Shown piece by piece: positions 39,578 through 47,706 of a stretch of DNA of 64,000 bases; position 1 is the first letter of the stretch, and each line of letters opens with the position of its first letter. The notes beneath the pieces were generated by a model. That model was not told the origin of the DNA. It did no database searches and saw only the letters and a list, made by a program, of their open reading frames with translations. Source of the DNA: Dictyobacter vulcani (GTDB lineage Bacteria > Chloroflexota > Ktedonobacteria > Ktedonobacterales > Ktedonobacteraceae); the NCBI RefSeq assembly GCF_008974265.1, contig NZ_BKZW01000006.1:19111-83110 (forward strand). Direction: 5' to 3'. The position numbers and the translations under genes are program-made.

Positions 39578-40490
39578 TTGCAATCTCCTGAGCTATTTCT
39601 TCTATGGTCAATGCTTGATTAGAAATAGCAAAGCCAGCATCACGTAAATACACCACTAATTTTAAGGGGTCAGGAATAATCAATTTGAGCTCCTGCAGAC
39701 GTTCCACATCGGCAAAAATTTGTGCAGGTGTTCCTTCTTGAATCACACGGCCACGTTCCATGATGACAATCCGTTGAGCATACACGGCCTCTTCTAATAA
39801 ATGAGTAACTTGAATAATAGTCAGACCAAACTTGCGGTGAAGCCTGGAGAATAGCTCCGATAGTTCCTGGCGTGTAAAAGGATCAAGCATTGAGCTGGCC
39901 TCATCGGCAATAATACATTGTGGTCGTAATGCCAGAATACCAGCAATTGCCAGGCGTTGGCGCTGTCCGCCTGATAATTTATATGGAGGCAACTGACGTA
40001 GGTGGCTGATATTAACCGCATCTAACGCCTCAGCCACACGCTCGCGAATTTGCGGGAGCGGATATCCCTTGACAGCTAATCCCCAGGCAACGTCATCCTC
40101 AACCAGAGTCGCAATCAATTGATTATCAGGATTTTGAAAAATCATTCCTACATATTCACGGATCATACCATGCTTCGTTACATCCCTGGTATCCATTCCT
40201 GCGATATATACATTTCCCTCGTCAGGCAATAACAGCGCATTACAGTGACGAGCCAGCGTTGACTTACCACAACCATTATGTCCTAATAAAGCCACATATT
40301 CACCTGACTGGATCTGCAAATTAATATTTTGCAACGCTGGCTCGGTCACTAACTGATTATGATCTTGCATCGTCCTTTTTACTGGATACTTATAGGTGAC
40401 CTGTTGTATATCAATCAGAGGTGGGGAGATCACATCTTTTGCCATCGCCGTCGTTCCACCTTTCTTTTCATTCTTAACTTCACCAGCCAT
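39570..40490 (-). CDS. ecfA1: ECF transporter ATPase EcfA1
   Basis: The frame opens at ATG 40490 (MAGEVKNEKKGG), with an alternative ATG at 40445 (MAKDVISPP) that overlaps the preceding S-component gene less. The 306-aa form has Walker A GHNGCGKST, Q-loop IFQNPDNQLIATLVEDDVAWG, signature KLSGGQRQR, Walker B CIIADEASSML (Asp-Glu retained, with Ala-Asp-Glu-Ala instead of the usual Asp-Glu-Pro) and switch VTHL. It overlaps the S-component frame upstream and ecfA2 downstream, so all three form one operon on the minus strand. The IS insertion upstream may reduce its expression. Confidence 0.9.
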   Translation of the reverse strand: MAGEVKNEKKGGTTAMAKDVISPPLIDIQQVTYKYPVKRTMQDHNQLVTEPALQNINLQIQSGEYVALLGHNGCGKSTLARHCNALLLPDEGNVYIAGMDTRDVTKHGMIREYVGMIFQNPDNQLIATLVEDDVAWGLAVKGYPLPQIRERVAEALDAVNISHLRQLPPYKLSGGQRQRLAIAGILALRPQCIIADEASSMLDPFTRQELSELFSRLHRKFGLTIIQVTHLLEEAVYAQRIVIMERGRVIQEGTPAQIFADVERLQELKLIIPDPLKLVVYLRDAGFAISNQALTIEEIAQEIANA

Positions 40491-40616
40491 CGTCCTCGAC
40501 GATGCACCCAGCGCCCGGCTTTCCCTTCCAATAATGGGCGAACATCATAACCAAGCAGACGCGCAAAAGAATTAATGAGTGCATATAATACTAAAATTAC
40601 CGGGATAAAAACAATG

Positions 40617-41927
40617 GGTACAGCCACACTAAACGGTGGATGAGCTCAAAATGACTTTACGAGGTCGCCCCTCGGCCGTTTTGGCTGATTGGGATCAGGC
40701 AACGGTCGAAGACGAGGTCTCCCTCGTGGTCGCTTTGACTGATTAGGATCAGGCAACGGTTTGATCCGTTTGCGTCCTCGTTTTTTCGGTTCGTGCCAGG
40801 GTTCGGGCACGACCTTGTACGTTAACAACTCAACAATACTCCACAGATGATCGGTTAAACCGCTGGCCATCGCCGGACTGATCTGCTGCTGATTTGTGCT
40901 CAACTGTTGATGGGACCAACAGAGATTGTAGGTGACACCCAACAGATACATGCCGTGATGCAAGCTCTCAAGCCGACATGCGGCATGTCGGCATTTCCGG
41001 GTTAACTGTGCCAAACGCTCTCGCATGGTGCCATTCAATCGTTCAATGTACGCCGTATTGAGAATCGTGCATCCTGGTGTCGTTTGTAACAACTTCTGTG
41101 CTTGATGCGGATCCCCACGTAGCAAACGCCGTTCCACTTCAACCACACGATGCTTGTATTGACGCTTGATCACTTGTCCAATCACCAATCCCGACCACAT
41201 TTCCAGACAACAGCGTCCTCTTCCAGCTGTGCGCTTGATTTTTGAGCGAAAGGCTCGCTCAATACTGTGTGGATAGGCTGGCCAGCCATCCACGCAGACC
41301 AGGATCGCACTGATGTGCTTGGTCCACTGACGAACCTGCTCAAACAACCGATCGGCTAACGGAGTATCGCGAGTTGGCTGCACCACGCCTGCCAACCACA
41401 ATCTCGTAGGAACCAGCATCGCCAGGGCCATCCAGATGACCTTTTTTCTTCCTTTGACTCGAATTTCATCGGCTTGCACATGACTCAGAGTGAGGTCAGC
41501 CTGCTGCATCATTTGTTCATGGACCCGTTGGCAATGTGCTCCAGAGCGATCTCGCCAGTTGGCAATGGTTCTTTCATCTAAACGAAAGGCTTTGACAATC
41601 GCTTGCACCGGACAGCCATAGGCAAGCAAAGTTACCACAATGACAATGAGCTCGGTTGGTTTGCGGAGCCCTTCGAACATGGTTCCTGTTCGGGATGTAA
41701 ACGTTTTTTTGCAGACCTTACAACGATAGCGTTCACGTTGACGATCATGAACCACAATAGTTCCTTGCCCTTTTTGACCCCTTGCGGAACACGTCAAATT
41801 AGGGCAAAATTGAGAAGACGTGTTCATTGGCGCTTTCTGTTGTTTTTTCATACAAACAGTGTGCCGTGTAATACGTCATTTTTCAAGTCCCTTTTTCAAC
41901 GCATCCACCACTTAGTGTAGCTGTACC
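40617..41927 (-). mobile_element. IS1-like insertion sequence, 1311 bp, complete with 8-bp target duplication
   Basis: The terminal inverted repeats of 26 bp (40617-40642 and 41902-41927) match at 23 positions and start GGTACAGC. The direct repeat AAACAATG flanks the element (40609-40616 and 41928-41935). One transposase gene fills it. It interrupts the S-component gene of the ECF transporter. Confidence 0.92.
40646..41851 (-). CDS. IS1-like transposase
   Basis: A 401-aa transposase. The N-terminus holds a zinc ribbon (CPNLTCSARGQ and YRCKVCKKTF), then a helix-turn-helix (GCPVQAIVKAFRLDERTIANW). The DDE catalytic core follows: SHVQADEIRVKG with the first Asp-Glu, VCVDGWPAY with the second Asp, and TAYIERLNGTMRERLA with the catalytic Glu. 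The C-terminus is rich in Lys/Arg/Pro repeats (GRKRIKPLPDPNQSKRPRG twice). The IS1-type zinc ribbon plus DDE order and 8-bp target duplication support the family. The gene appears intact, so the element may be active. Confidence 0.87.
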   Translation of the reverse strand: MKKQQKAPMNTSSQFCPNLTCSARGQKGQGTIVVHDRQRERYRCKVCKKTFTSRTGTMFEGLRKPTELIVIVVTLLAYGCPVQAIVKAFRLDERTIANWRDRSGAHCQRVHEQMMQQADLTLSHVQADEIRVKGRKKVIWMALAMLVPTRLWLAGVVQPTRDTPLADRLFEQVRQWTKHISAILVCVDGWPAYPHSIERAFRSKIKRTAGRGRCCLEMWSGLVIGQVIKRQYKHRVVEVERRLLRGDPHQAQKLLQTTPGCTILNTAYIERLNGTMRERLAQLTRKCRHAACRLESLHHGMYLLGVTYNLCWSHQQLSTNQQQISPAMASGLTDHLWSIVELLTYKVVPEPWHEPKKRGRKRIKPLPDPNQSKRPRGRPRLRPLPDPNQPKRPRGDLVKSF

Positions 41928-42701
41928 AAACAATGAGCAACGCACAATAAAAAGTAAGAGCCCAATAAGTAAAAATCCATTGGGAGAATAGAGTAATCTG
42001 AGGATAGAGATTCTGTTGCCATACAGAGCCCAGACCTACACGTTGTGCCACTAACGCCACTATCGGTATAATCGCTTCATAGGCGTGATGGAGGCTGTGC
42101 ACATAAACATCAAATGGTATTCCCGTCAACCAGGCAACACCAATAGTTAATAGAAAGAGATAGGTAGCTGCTGCGAGTGCCCCAAGCAGAGTAATAGGAA
42201 TATAGTGGAAGCGGTGCTTCATGGTCAAACCTAGAAACGCGCCACCTAACCCTTGAGATACTAAAGAAATGCATCCATGAGGACCAATGAGAATGCAGAC
42301 TAAAAATAATGCGACACACATTGCCAATAACTCTACATAAATCCCACGACGCAAAACTAAAATCGTAAAGACTGTACAGTTCATAACAGAAAAAAAACCA
42401 CTCCCAACAGGCAAAAAAGCTACCAGAAACTGAAAAGCCACGGCAATGTCTGCTAACAGTGCACCTTCTGCAATCTCTATTGCTTGTAAGTTTCGAAACA
42501 TTCCACACCTTACATATATTATTCAAACCAACCTGCTTATATACGTTTTAGGATCTTTATAAGTTGGCAACAAGTCTGCTCATATACGCCACACATCCAC
42601 CAGTCCTACATGCGAACCAACAATCACACCATACCTATGTCTATAGTGTAAACGATGTATGCTTGCACCCGCGTGTAAAATAAATTGTTTCGGTACCAAT
42701 A

Positions 42702-42731
42702 GCAATCGGCACACGCTAATGTGCCGATTGC
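42702..42731 (-). terminator. Hairpin after the RelE-like gene
   Basis: GCAATCGGCACA / TGTGCCGATTGC perfect 12-bp stem, 6-nt loop, 18 bp beyond the stop of the toxin-like gene. No strong U-run follows. Confidence 0.6.
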
Positions 42732-42748
42732 CGACTAAAACCCTCCAA

Positions 42749-43129
42749 CTAAAAAAGCGCAATTGGGGTTTCTGTCACAGTTGCCAGAGAGTTCTGCCCA
42801 GGGGAATAATAATATTCATCCTCATCAAGATACAATACATGAGTATACGATATATAACGATAACGACATGCTTTCTGTAGAATTGCATGGAAACCAACGT
42901 CAGTAAGGTGTAGCTGACCTTCAAGTCGCTCGAAGAGGACGCGCATCCGCCGATCAACATAAAATTCCCAAACGTTATCAATTGCCATATAACGATGTAC
43001 CTTAAGGGATTTACTTGTGGGATTCGCCATAAACAAACGAACTTTTTTAACGACACTTGTCCGCTCAGATTTATTGAAACCTTCAAGTGCTTCAATAAAT
43101 CTTTCAGTGCATGGAATAATTAAAGTCAT
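42749..43129 (-). CDS. RelE/ParE-like protein, possible solitary toxin
   Basis: ATG 43129 (MTLIIPCTERF) is preceded by AAGGAGG; a longer frame from 43195 is unlikely. The 126-aa protein resembles the RelE/YafQ/HigB superfamily. CTERFIEALEGFNKSERTSVVKKVRLF gives the two N-terminal helices, then LKVHRYMAIDNVWEFYVDRRMRVLFERLEGQLHLTDVGFH gives the characteristic beta-sheet with V-W-x-x-x-V-x-x-x-R-R/V-L. The C-terminal 40 residues extend beyond the usual toxin. No antitoxin gene is next to it, so it may be an mRNA interferase relic, a domesticated nuclease, or have an unlinked partner. Confidence 0.6.
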   Translation of the reverse strand: MTLIIPCTERFIEALEGFNKSERTSVVKKVRLFMANPTSKSLKVHRYMAIDNVWEFYVDRRMRVLFERLEGQLHLTDVGFHAILQKACRYRYISYTHVLYLDEDEYYYSPGQNSLATVTETPIALF

Positions 43130-43364
43130 ATCCAACCTCCTTGACCATGTAACACACAACAATATACCCTTCACAAACTTAATACCCATACACAATCACA
43201 AATGCGGAAACTTTTTATGAGATATATTAAAGTTCTAAAAAATTCGTGTAATTTTGCTTAAAAACAATTCATAGCGCGTATGTCAGCACATACCGACAAC
43301 ATGACTACAGATATACACTTATCCAGCAAGTTAAACTTTACTGACCTATTTAAACGCAAAAAGC

Positions 43365-43395
43365 GAGACCCGGGACGTAGCCTGTCCCGGGTCTC
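43365..43395 (-). terminator. Rho-independent terminator downstream of the permuted tRNA
   Basis: GAGACCCGGGAC / GTCCCGGGTCTC 12-bp GC-rich stem with loop GTAGCCT. On the minus strand it is followed by GCTTTTTGCG. It is the first good terminator after the promoter at 43727-43755, which predicts a transcript of about 360-370 nt containing the permuted tRNA. Confidence 0.75.
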
Positions 43396-43608
43396 TATGT
43401 TCTGTCCAATTGCACACGCCAACACATTTAAACAGACATTTGAGTCTTATTACGTCGTGTTCTACTTGATAAACTACCGGCCCATGTGAAAAGAGCGGAC
43501 CGGGCCAGAATTGCACTAGCACCTCGACGTTTATGATGCCTTCATACTATTTGGCGTTCGACAGAGAATATTGAGATTGGAGTAATAATCTCATTCTTGG
43601 GTGGTGCC

Positions 43609-43680
43609 GATGTTGCCTCTACCAGCTGGGCTACCCCGCCATGAAGGGCGGGTGCAGGATTCGAACCTGCCCTTGACATC
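43609..43680 (-). tRNA. Circularly permuted tRNA-like gene (3' half precedes 5' half)
   Basis: Reading the minus strand from 43680 downward: GATGT (anticodon 3' strand), variable CAAGG, T stem and loop GCAGG-TTCGAAT-CCTGC (43670-43654), then ACCCGCC (acceptor 3' strand) and C (43646). A 5-nt spacer TTCAT follows, then GGCGGGG (acceptor 5' strand, 43640-43634), TA, D arm GCC-CAGCTGGTAGA-GGC (43631-43615), A, and ACATC (anticodon 5' strand, 43613-43609). The acceptor strands pair over six G-C/C-G pairs with a G-A mismatch at 7-66. ACATC pairs perfectly with GATGT. No other D arm lies upstream and no other T arm downstream. The anticodon cannot be assigned, because the loop is split between leader and trailer. 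Confidence 0.75.
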
Positions 43681-43726
43681 TTTACCATAAAAATCAGTTT
43701 TAGCTTAAATTTGTACTCCAGACAAG

Positions 43727-43755
43727 ATTATAAGGCAATGCGGGCAAAAATGCAA
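43727..43755 (-). promoter_or_regulatory. Promoter of the permuted tRNA transcript
   Basis: On the minus strand: TTGCAT (43755-43750), 17 bp, TATAAT (43732-43727). Transcription should start near 43,720, about 40 nt before the first tRNA stem, and only 60 bp beyond the stop of the upstream protein gene. Confidence 0.65.
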
Positions 43756-43817
43756 CCTGACAGAACATGAAATTTTTGCATGATCACATATTAATTTATA
43801 GTTGCCCTGTAAACAAT

Positions 43818-44546
43818 TTAGCTGAACAGATAGGTAAATATGGTTGCGCCTATTTTCAGTTCAGTAACCTCTTGATTATTAGCTTCTTCACGTGCAAATT
43901 TTACTGCTTCCTGCAATTTTTCAACACGATTGAGTAATTCATGAACACGCCGAGCAGGCAAAGCACCCGAAAATTTAATCGTCCGCCAGTTTCCAACAAC
44001 GACGTCTTCATAGTACACTTCAACTTGAGCAGGATGCTTCTCAGTAGCTTCAGCCTTTACGTGGTTGCGCGGGATCTTCTTGGTCTTTACAGTCTGAACT
44101 GGTTCTGTAGCCCAGCAGTCAGCGGATTGGTCAAAGGTCCATAACTCTGAGGCATCTAACACAGGCAATTTTTTAATAAACGTATGCACATCCACTAACT
44201 GCTTCTCCAAAAAAAGCAGATAGGTCGCTGGCGCTTGAGATAATAAAACTTTACCGTCAATTACCACATCTGCTTTGGCCTGACAATTGGCCCAATCTTT
44301 AGTGGCTACGACATCAAACAATTTCGTGAGCAACTCAGATGTTGCATGGATCACTTCTTCAGCACGAATTTGTACACGGGTAGATTCTGGGGGAAATTGT
44401 TCACCTTCTTCATCCTTTGGACGGTATGTTCGAGAGATACCTCCCAGCAAGGTGGTCTTCTGCAAGTTATGATGCGACTCTGTTAATTCCTGCAGAGAAC
44501 GGCTTTTCGTGCCTTTTTCAATCGCGATGATTTGATTCAGCTTCAT
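43818..44546 (-). CDS. Conserved protein of unknown function next to the permuted tRNA
   Basis: The 242-aa protein starts at ATG 44546 with AAGGAT upstream. Landmarks are MKLNQIIAIEKGTKSRSLQEL, HNLQKTTLLGGISRTYRPKDEEGEQFPPESTRVQ, FDVVATKDWANCQAKADVVIDGK, PATYLLFLEKQLVDVHTFI, KKIPRNHVKAEATEKHPAQVEVYYEDV and FSGALPARRVHELLNRVEKL. From memory, close relatives occur in actinobacteria, Chloroflexota and phages as a conserved unnamed family (I believe DUF7873), but I cannot verify this here. It is soluble, has no enzyme motif I can name, and is rich in Lys/Arg. It is transcribed in the same direction as, and just upstream of, the permuted tRNA. An RNA-related role is a reasonable hypothesis only. 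Confidence 0.72.
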   Translation of the reverse strand: MKLNQIIAIEKGTKSRSLQELTESHHNLQKTTLLGGISRTYRPKDEEGEQFPPESTRVQIRAEEVIHATSELLTKLFDVVATKDWANCQAKADVVIDGKVLLSQAPATYLLFLEKQLVDVHTFIKKLPVLDASELWTFDQSADCWATEPVQTVKTKKIPRNHVKAEATEKHPAQVEVYYEDVVVGNWRTIKFSGALPARRVHELLNRVEKLQEAVKFAREEANNQEVTELKIGATIFTYLFS

Positions 44547-44686
44547 GCTTCTTTATCCTTCAGGATTTTTTTTGTGCTAATAATACACTAAATAGTATAA
44601 GCTGCATTGTCAACCATGAGACTAAGGCCGCCTCGCTCTTTTCGCCATACTGCATTTCATCGTATGCTTTAGTTCATGTCGTAAAT

Positions 44687-45751
44687 TCAGAATAAAGGAT
44701 TGGATCGATTGGCATAATGCCGCTGATATGTACGCCAGAGGGGTTGAAAACCTAAACGGGGCCAGAAACGGCTAGAAAGCGGATTATCAGGATTGAACCA
44801 GAGGATAGAGCCATCCAGGTTCATCGGCTCGAAAAGATCTACCGTTGCTTTTACCAGCATGTGCCCTATCCCCTGTCCACGAAGTTCCTGACACACTCCC
44901 ATGTTATTGATATGGCAATAACGACCTGCAGGTAATAAATAGGATGCATCCTTTTCGTCTTCATTAACAATGTACAAGTCACTTTCAGACATCGCTACTA
45001 CCCGGCCATCTAGCTCAATTACGACGACAAGTGGTGCCCCTTCCTCTAAACTTTTTCCAGCCCAGAGTAAGGATAGACGATCACGAAAAGCTTGTTCAAC
45101 AGCAGGATTCATATGCACAAAAGGAGTATAAGGCTCATGAAAAACAAGTTCTTCAGTAAATAATGCCGCCAGGACATCTTCATCATCTCGACAGGCTAAC
45201 CGCGACTGCATATTAGTACCTGAATAGGAATGGGGGGGCTCTGAAATTTTTATGGGAAATCGTTGATAAGCCAATTCGCTATCAAGCAAGTATCCTTGTT
45301 TATGCAACAGCTTATCCAGCCAGAGGTCACAACTGGGCCAGTACACTATCTCACCACGTATGCGTTGACCATTCCGCCGCTGCGTCAGTTCAGCAAACAG
45401 AGTGCTCACCACGAGAAAAGCATCTGCATCATCAGGATCAGGCAAGGTTAAATATCGAGCAAGACCATTACGATCCGAAAAAAAAGCTCTCAACCCATCC
45501 TCTGGATCAAGTTGCCAGATAGCCGGATGGACATAAGCCCGTACACGATTTTGTGTGTCCACTGCTACCAGAGGAAGTTGCTCTTGACTACGATGATGCT
45601 GAATCATAGATGCTATTTGTTCTTTTGAGCTTATCGCATTAAGACGAGAATCCAGTTGATGCCAACGCTGTCCCTGCGCCCACACAAGATCGATAATCGC
45701 TGATATCCGTGCATCTGTCACGGACGTAACCAGTATTTGCTGACTATTCAT
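44687..45751 (-). CDS. Two-domain GNAT family N-acetyltransferase
   Basis: A 354-aa protein, ATG 45751 with AGGAGGAG upstream. The N-terminal half is a degenerate GNAT-like domain. The C-terminal half is a canonical one: VVVIELDGRVVAMSESDLY (strands 2-4), HINNMGVCQELRGQGIGHMLV with the R/Q-x-x-G-x-G/A acetyl-CoA loop, and GSILWFNPDNPLSSRFWPRLGFQPLW at the end. This two-domain design resembles mycothiol synthase-like acetyltransferases. The substrate is unknown. It is monocistronic. Confidence 0.82.
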   Translation of the reverse strand: MNSQQILVTSVTDARISAIIDLVWAQGQRWHQLDSRLNAISSKEQIASMIQHHRSQEQLPLVAVDTQNRVRAYVHPAIWQLDPEDGLRAFFSDRNGLARYLTLPDPDDADAFLVVSTLFAELTQRRNGQRIRGEIVYWPSCDLWLDKLLHKQGYLLDSELAYQRFPIKISEPPHSYSGTNMQSRLACRDDEDVLAALFTEELVFHEPYTPFVHMNPAVEQAFRDRLSLLWAGKSLEEGAPLVVVIELDGRVVAMSESDLYIVNEDEKDASYLLPAGRYCHINNMGVCQELRGQGIGHMLVKATVDLFEPMNLDGSILWFNPDNPLSSRFWPRLGFQPLWRTYQRHYANRSNPLF

Positions 45752-46157
45752 ATCATGCTCCTCCTGATTGAGTAAATTATAGAGCTATAAATAGAAATAT
45801 CTTCTCTGTTAATTAATTGATTATACAACGTAAAAATTATTATAGGACACGATCAATATTATTTTATTCGTATTTATTTTATATATATAGATGCTTGTCA
45901 GCTCAAAGATAATAGAACTACAGATAAAATATTATTCCTTTTCTAGAATATTTAACCAATTTGCCGCATATTATATGTAATGTTATATTTTATGAAAACA
46001 AAAAACATTCAATGGATAGGATTAATTAGCCAAAAATAGGTATGGGTATACATTCTATCCTCTTATGATGTATAATAACTGTTACAACAATTTTCACACA
46101 CGTGACTTATTAGGAAATTTGCATTCTATTACGTTCTATTGTAGGGGAGGGGTATAC
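45752..46157. other. Divergent promoter region, no gene seen
   Basis: 405 bp of strongly AT-rich DNA between the divergent acetyltransferase and xylulokinase genes. A GGGGAGGGG ribosome site precedes 46158. No other feature is recognised. Confidence 0.4.
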
Positions 46158-47600
46158 ATGCCGTTAGCAGGGATTGATTTGGGAACCAGTTCAGTTAAAG
46201 TTATTATTCTTGATGAGCAGGGATATACGTTAGGTACGGGCAGAAAAGACTACAGGGTGCGATCTCCTCACAGTGGCTGGGCAGAAAGCAATCCTGAAGA
46301 ATGGTGGCAGTCCACAGTTGCGGCTGTACGTGAAGCTTATACCAATGCCGGACAACCAACCATCACAGCAATTGGTCTCTCAGGACAAATGCATGGTGTG
46401 GTGCTAACCAATGAGGGTGGTAAAGCAATCCGACCGGCAATACTCTGGGCCGATACCCGTGCAGAATCTGAGCTAACCTATTATCAAGCTCTGAGTAGTA
46501 ACAATAAAAAACATCTGGCAAATCCTCTGGTACCGGGTATGGCTGGCCCACTTTTATGCTGGCTCTCAACCTATGAAAAAGCCAGTTATCAAGCCGCACG
46601 CTGGGCTTTCCAACCTAAAGATTGGTTACGTATGCGTATGACTGGCGTTCCAGCAACGGATCCAAGCGATGCATCGGCTACGCTACTTTATGATCTCGTT
46701 GATAATTGCTGGTCAGAGGATGTAATCACAGCCCTGGATCTGAAACGTACACTTTTTCCTGATATTATTGCCTCGAATACACAGGCTGGCGCACTCACAA
46801 CAAATGCTGCCGCTGAACTCGGTCTTCCAGCAGGTTTACCAGTCGCAACAGGGGCAGCCGATACTGCCGCCGCCGCATTAGGAACTGGCCTGTTAACTCC
46901 GAGCGAAGTACAACTCACGCTCGGAACCGGGGCGCAAATCATTCAACTCTGTACCCAATTCCATCCATTAGAAATTACAAATACACATTTCTATCGGGCG
47001 GCCGATGGAGCAAACTATTACAATATGGCAGCAATCCAAAATGCAGGATTAGTCTTGGATTGGGTCCGATGCACACTCCATGCGAGTTGGGAAGAAGTTT
47101 TTACTAGCGCGGCTACGGTAGAACCTGGTGCTTCAGGATTAATCTTTCTACCAGATTTCACCCGAGAGCGCACCCATCAACAAGCAGACCATAAAGGTGG
47201 AGCTTTTTTACATCTACGCCTTCATCATCAACGCCAGGATCTACTACATGCATCATTAGAAGGTGTTGCCTTCGGCATTCGTCTCGCGCTTGAGGCTTTA
47301 CCTGGTACTCAGACAATAACCAGTTTGCGGTTGGCTGGTGGTGGTAGTGTTCACCCTGCCTGGCGACAAATGTTGTCAGATATCCTCAATCATACATTAG
47401 AGTTGGTCGATACCAGTGAAGCGTCTGCTCGCGGCGCAGCCTTGTTGGCTGGCATCGCGAGCGGTCAGTGGTCTGACGCACAGGCCACTCAGCAAATTGC
47501 TCCAGGCATCAGCGCACGCATCGCTCCAGAGCCACAACATGCCTCACGCTATCATGAAATCTATCAACACTTCTTGATGCAATCACAGGCAAGCTTTTAA
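46158..47600 (+). CDS. xylB: Xylulokinase (FGGY family)
   Basis: I use ATG 46158 (MPLAGIDLGTSSVKV), preceded by GGGGAGGGG; the open frame extends upstream to 46065 without a ribosome site. The 480-aa kinase has the phosphate-1 motif AGIDLGTSSVKVIILD, AIGLSGQMHGVVL (the xylulose-specific Gly-Gln-Met-His), PAILWADTRAESE, LPVATGAADTAAAALGTG, and the adenosine motif RLAGGGSVHPAWRQMLSD. It phosphorylates D-xylulose to D-xylulose 5-phosphate with ATP. The xylose-type transporter at 18-22 kb is the natural upstream partner, although they are 24 kb apart. No xylose isomerase gene is in the window. Confidence 0.9.
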   Translation: MPLAGIDLGTSSVKVIILDEQGYTLGTGRKDYRVRSPHSGWAESNPEEWWQSTVAAVREAYTNAGQPTITAIGLSGQMHGVVLTNEGGKAIRPAILWADTRAESELTYYQALSSNNKKHLANPLVPGMAGPLLCWLSTYEKASYQAARWAFQPKDWLRMRMTGVPATDPSDASATLLYDLVDNCWSEDVITALDLKRTLFPDIIASNTQAGALTTNAAAELGLPAGLPVATGAADTAAAALGTGLLTPSEVQLTLGTGAQIIQLCTQFHPLEITNTHFYRAADGANYYNMAAIQNAGLVLDWVRCTLHASWEEVFTSAATVEPGASGLIFLPDFTRERTHQQADHKGGAFLHLRLHHQRQDLLHASLEGVAFGIRLALEALPGTQTITSLRLAGGGSVHPAWRQMLSDILNHTLELVDTSEASARGAALLAGIASGQWSDAQATQQIAPGISARIAPEPQHASRYHEIYQHFLMQSQASF

Positions 47601-47706
47601 CAAGGAGCCTTTTTGCTCCTTTACATCCATTATGATTTTCAAACAAATGGGTAATACTTTGCTCTTTTTAACAACCTGAAAATGGAAATAAGAAAGTAGA
47701 GATTAT

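Larger units (their letters stand above)
40430..42501 (-). pseudogene. ECF-type S-component membrane protein interrupted by an IS1-like element
   Basis: The first part (42501 to 41936) encodes six or so membrane helices: IAVAFQFLVAFLPVGSGFF, LLAMCVALFLVCILIG, GALAAATYLFLLTIGVAWL and others. The second part (40609 down to 40430) is FIPVILVLYALINSFARLLG plus a basic tail. Removing the element and one copy of the 8-bp duplication rejoins ALLIV to FIPVIL in frame, for 251 codons. The position directly before ecfA1, with overlapping ends, makes it the S (substrate-binding) component of this ECF transporter. The helix pattern resembles DUF2232-like S components. The substrate is unknown. Confidence 0.82.

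Noticed and set aside
40609..41935. Insertion of the IS1-like element into a 52-bp palindrome of the target gene
   Set aside because: The apparent palindrome is the two terminal inverted repeats of the element itself; the 8-bp duplication AAACAATG outside them fixes the boundaries.
43609..43680. Permuted tmRNA (ssrA) instead of a permuted tRNA
   Set aside because: Permuted tmRNA has the same 3'-then-5' order, but this sequence has a full tRNA D arm (GCCCAGCTGGTAGAGGC) and matching anticodon stem strands, and it lacks the G3-U70 pair. No tag reading frame with Ala codons was evident after the 5' half.
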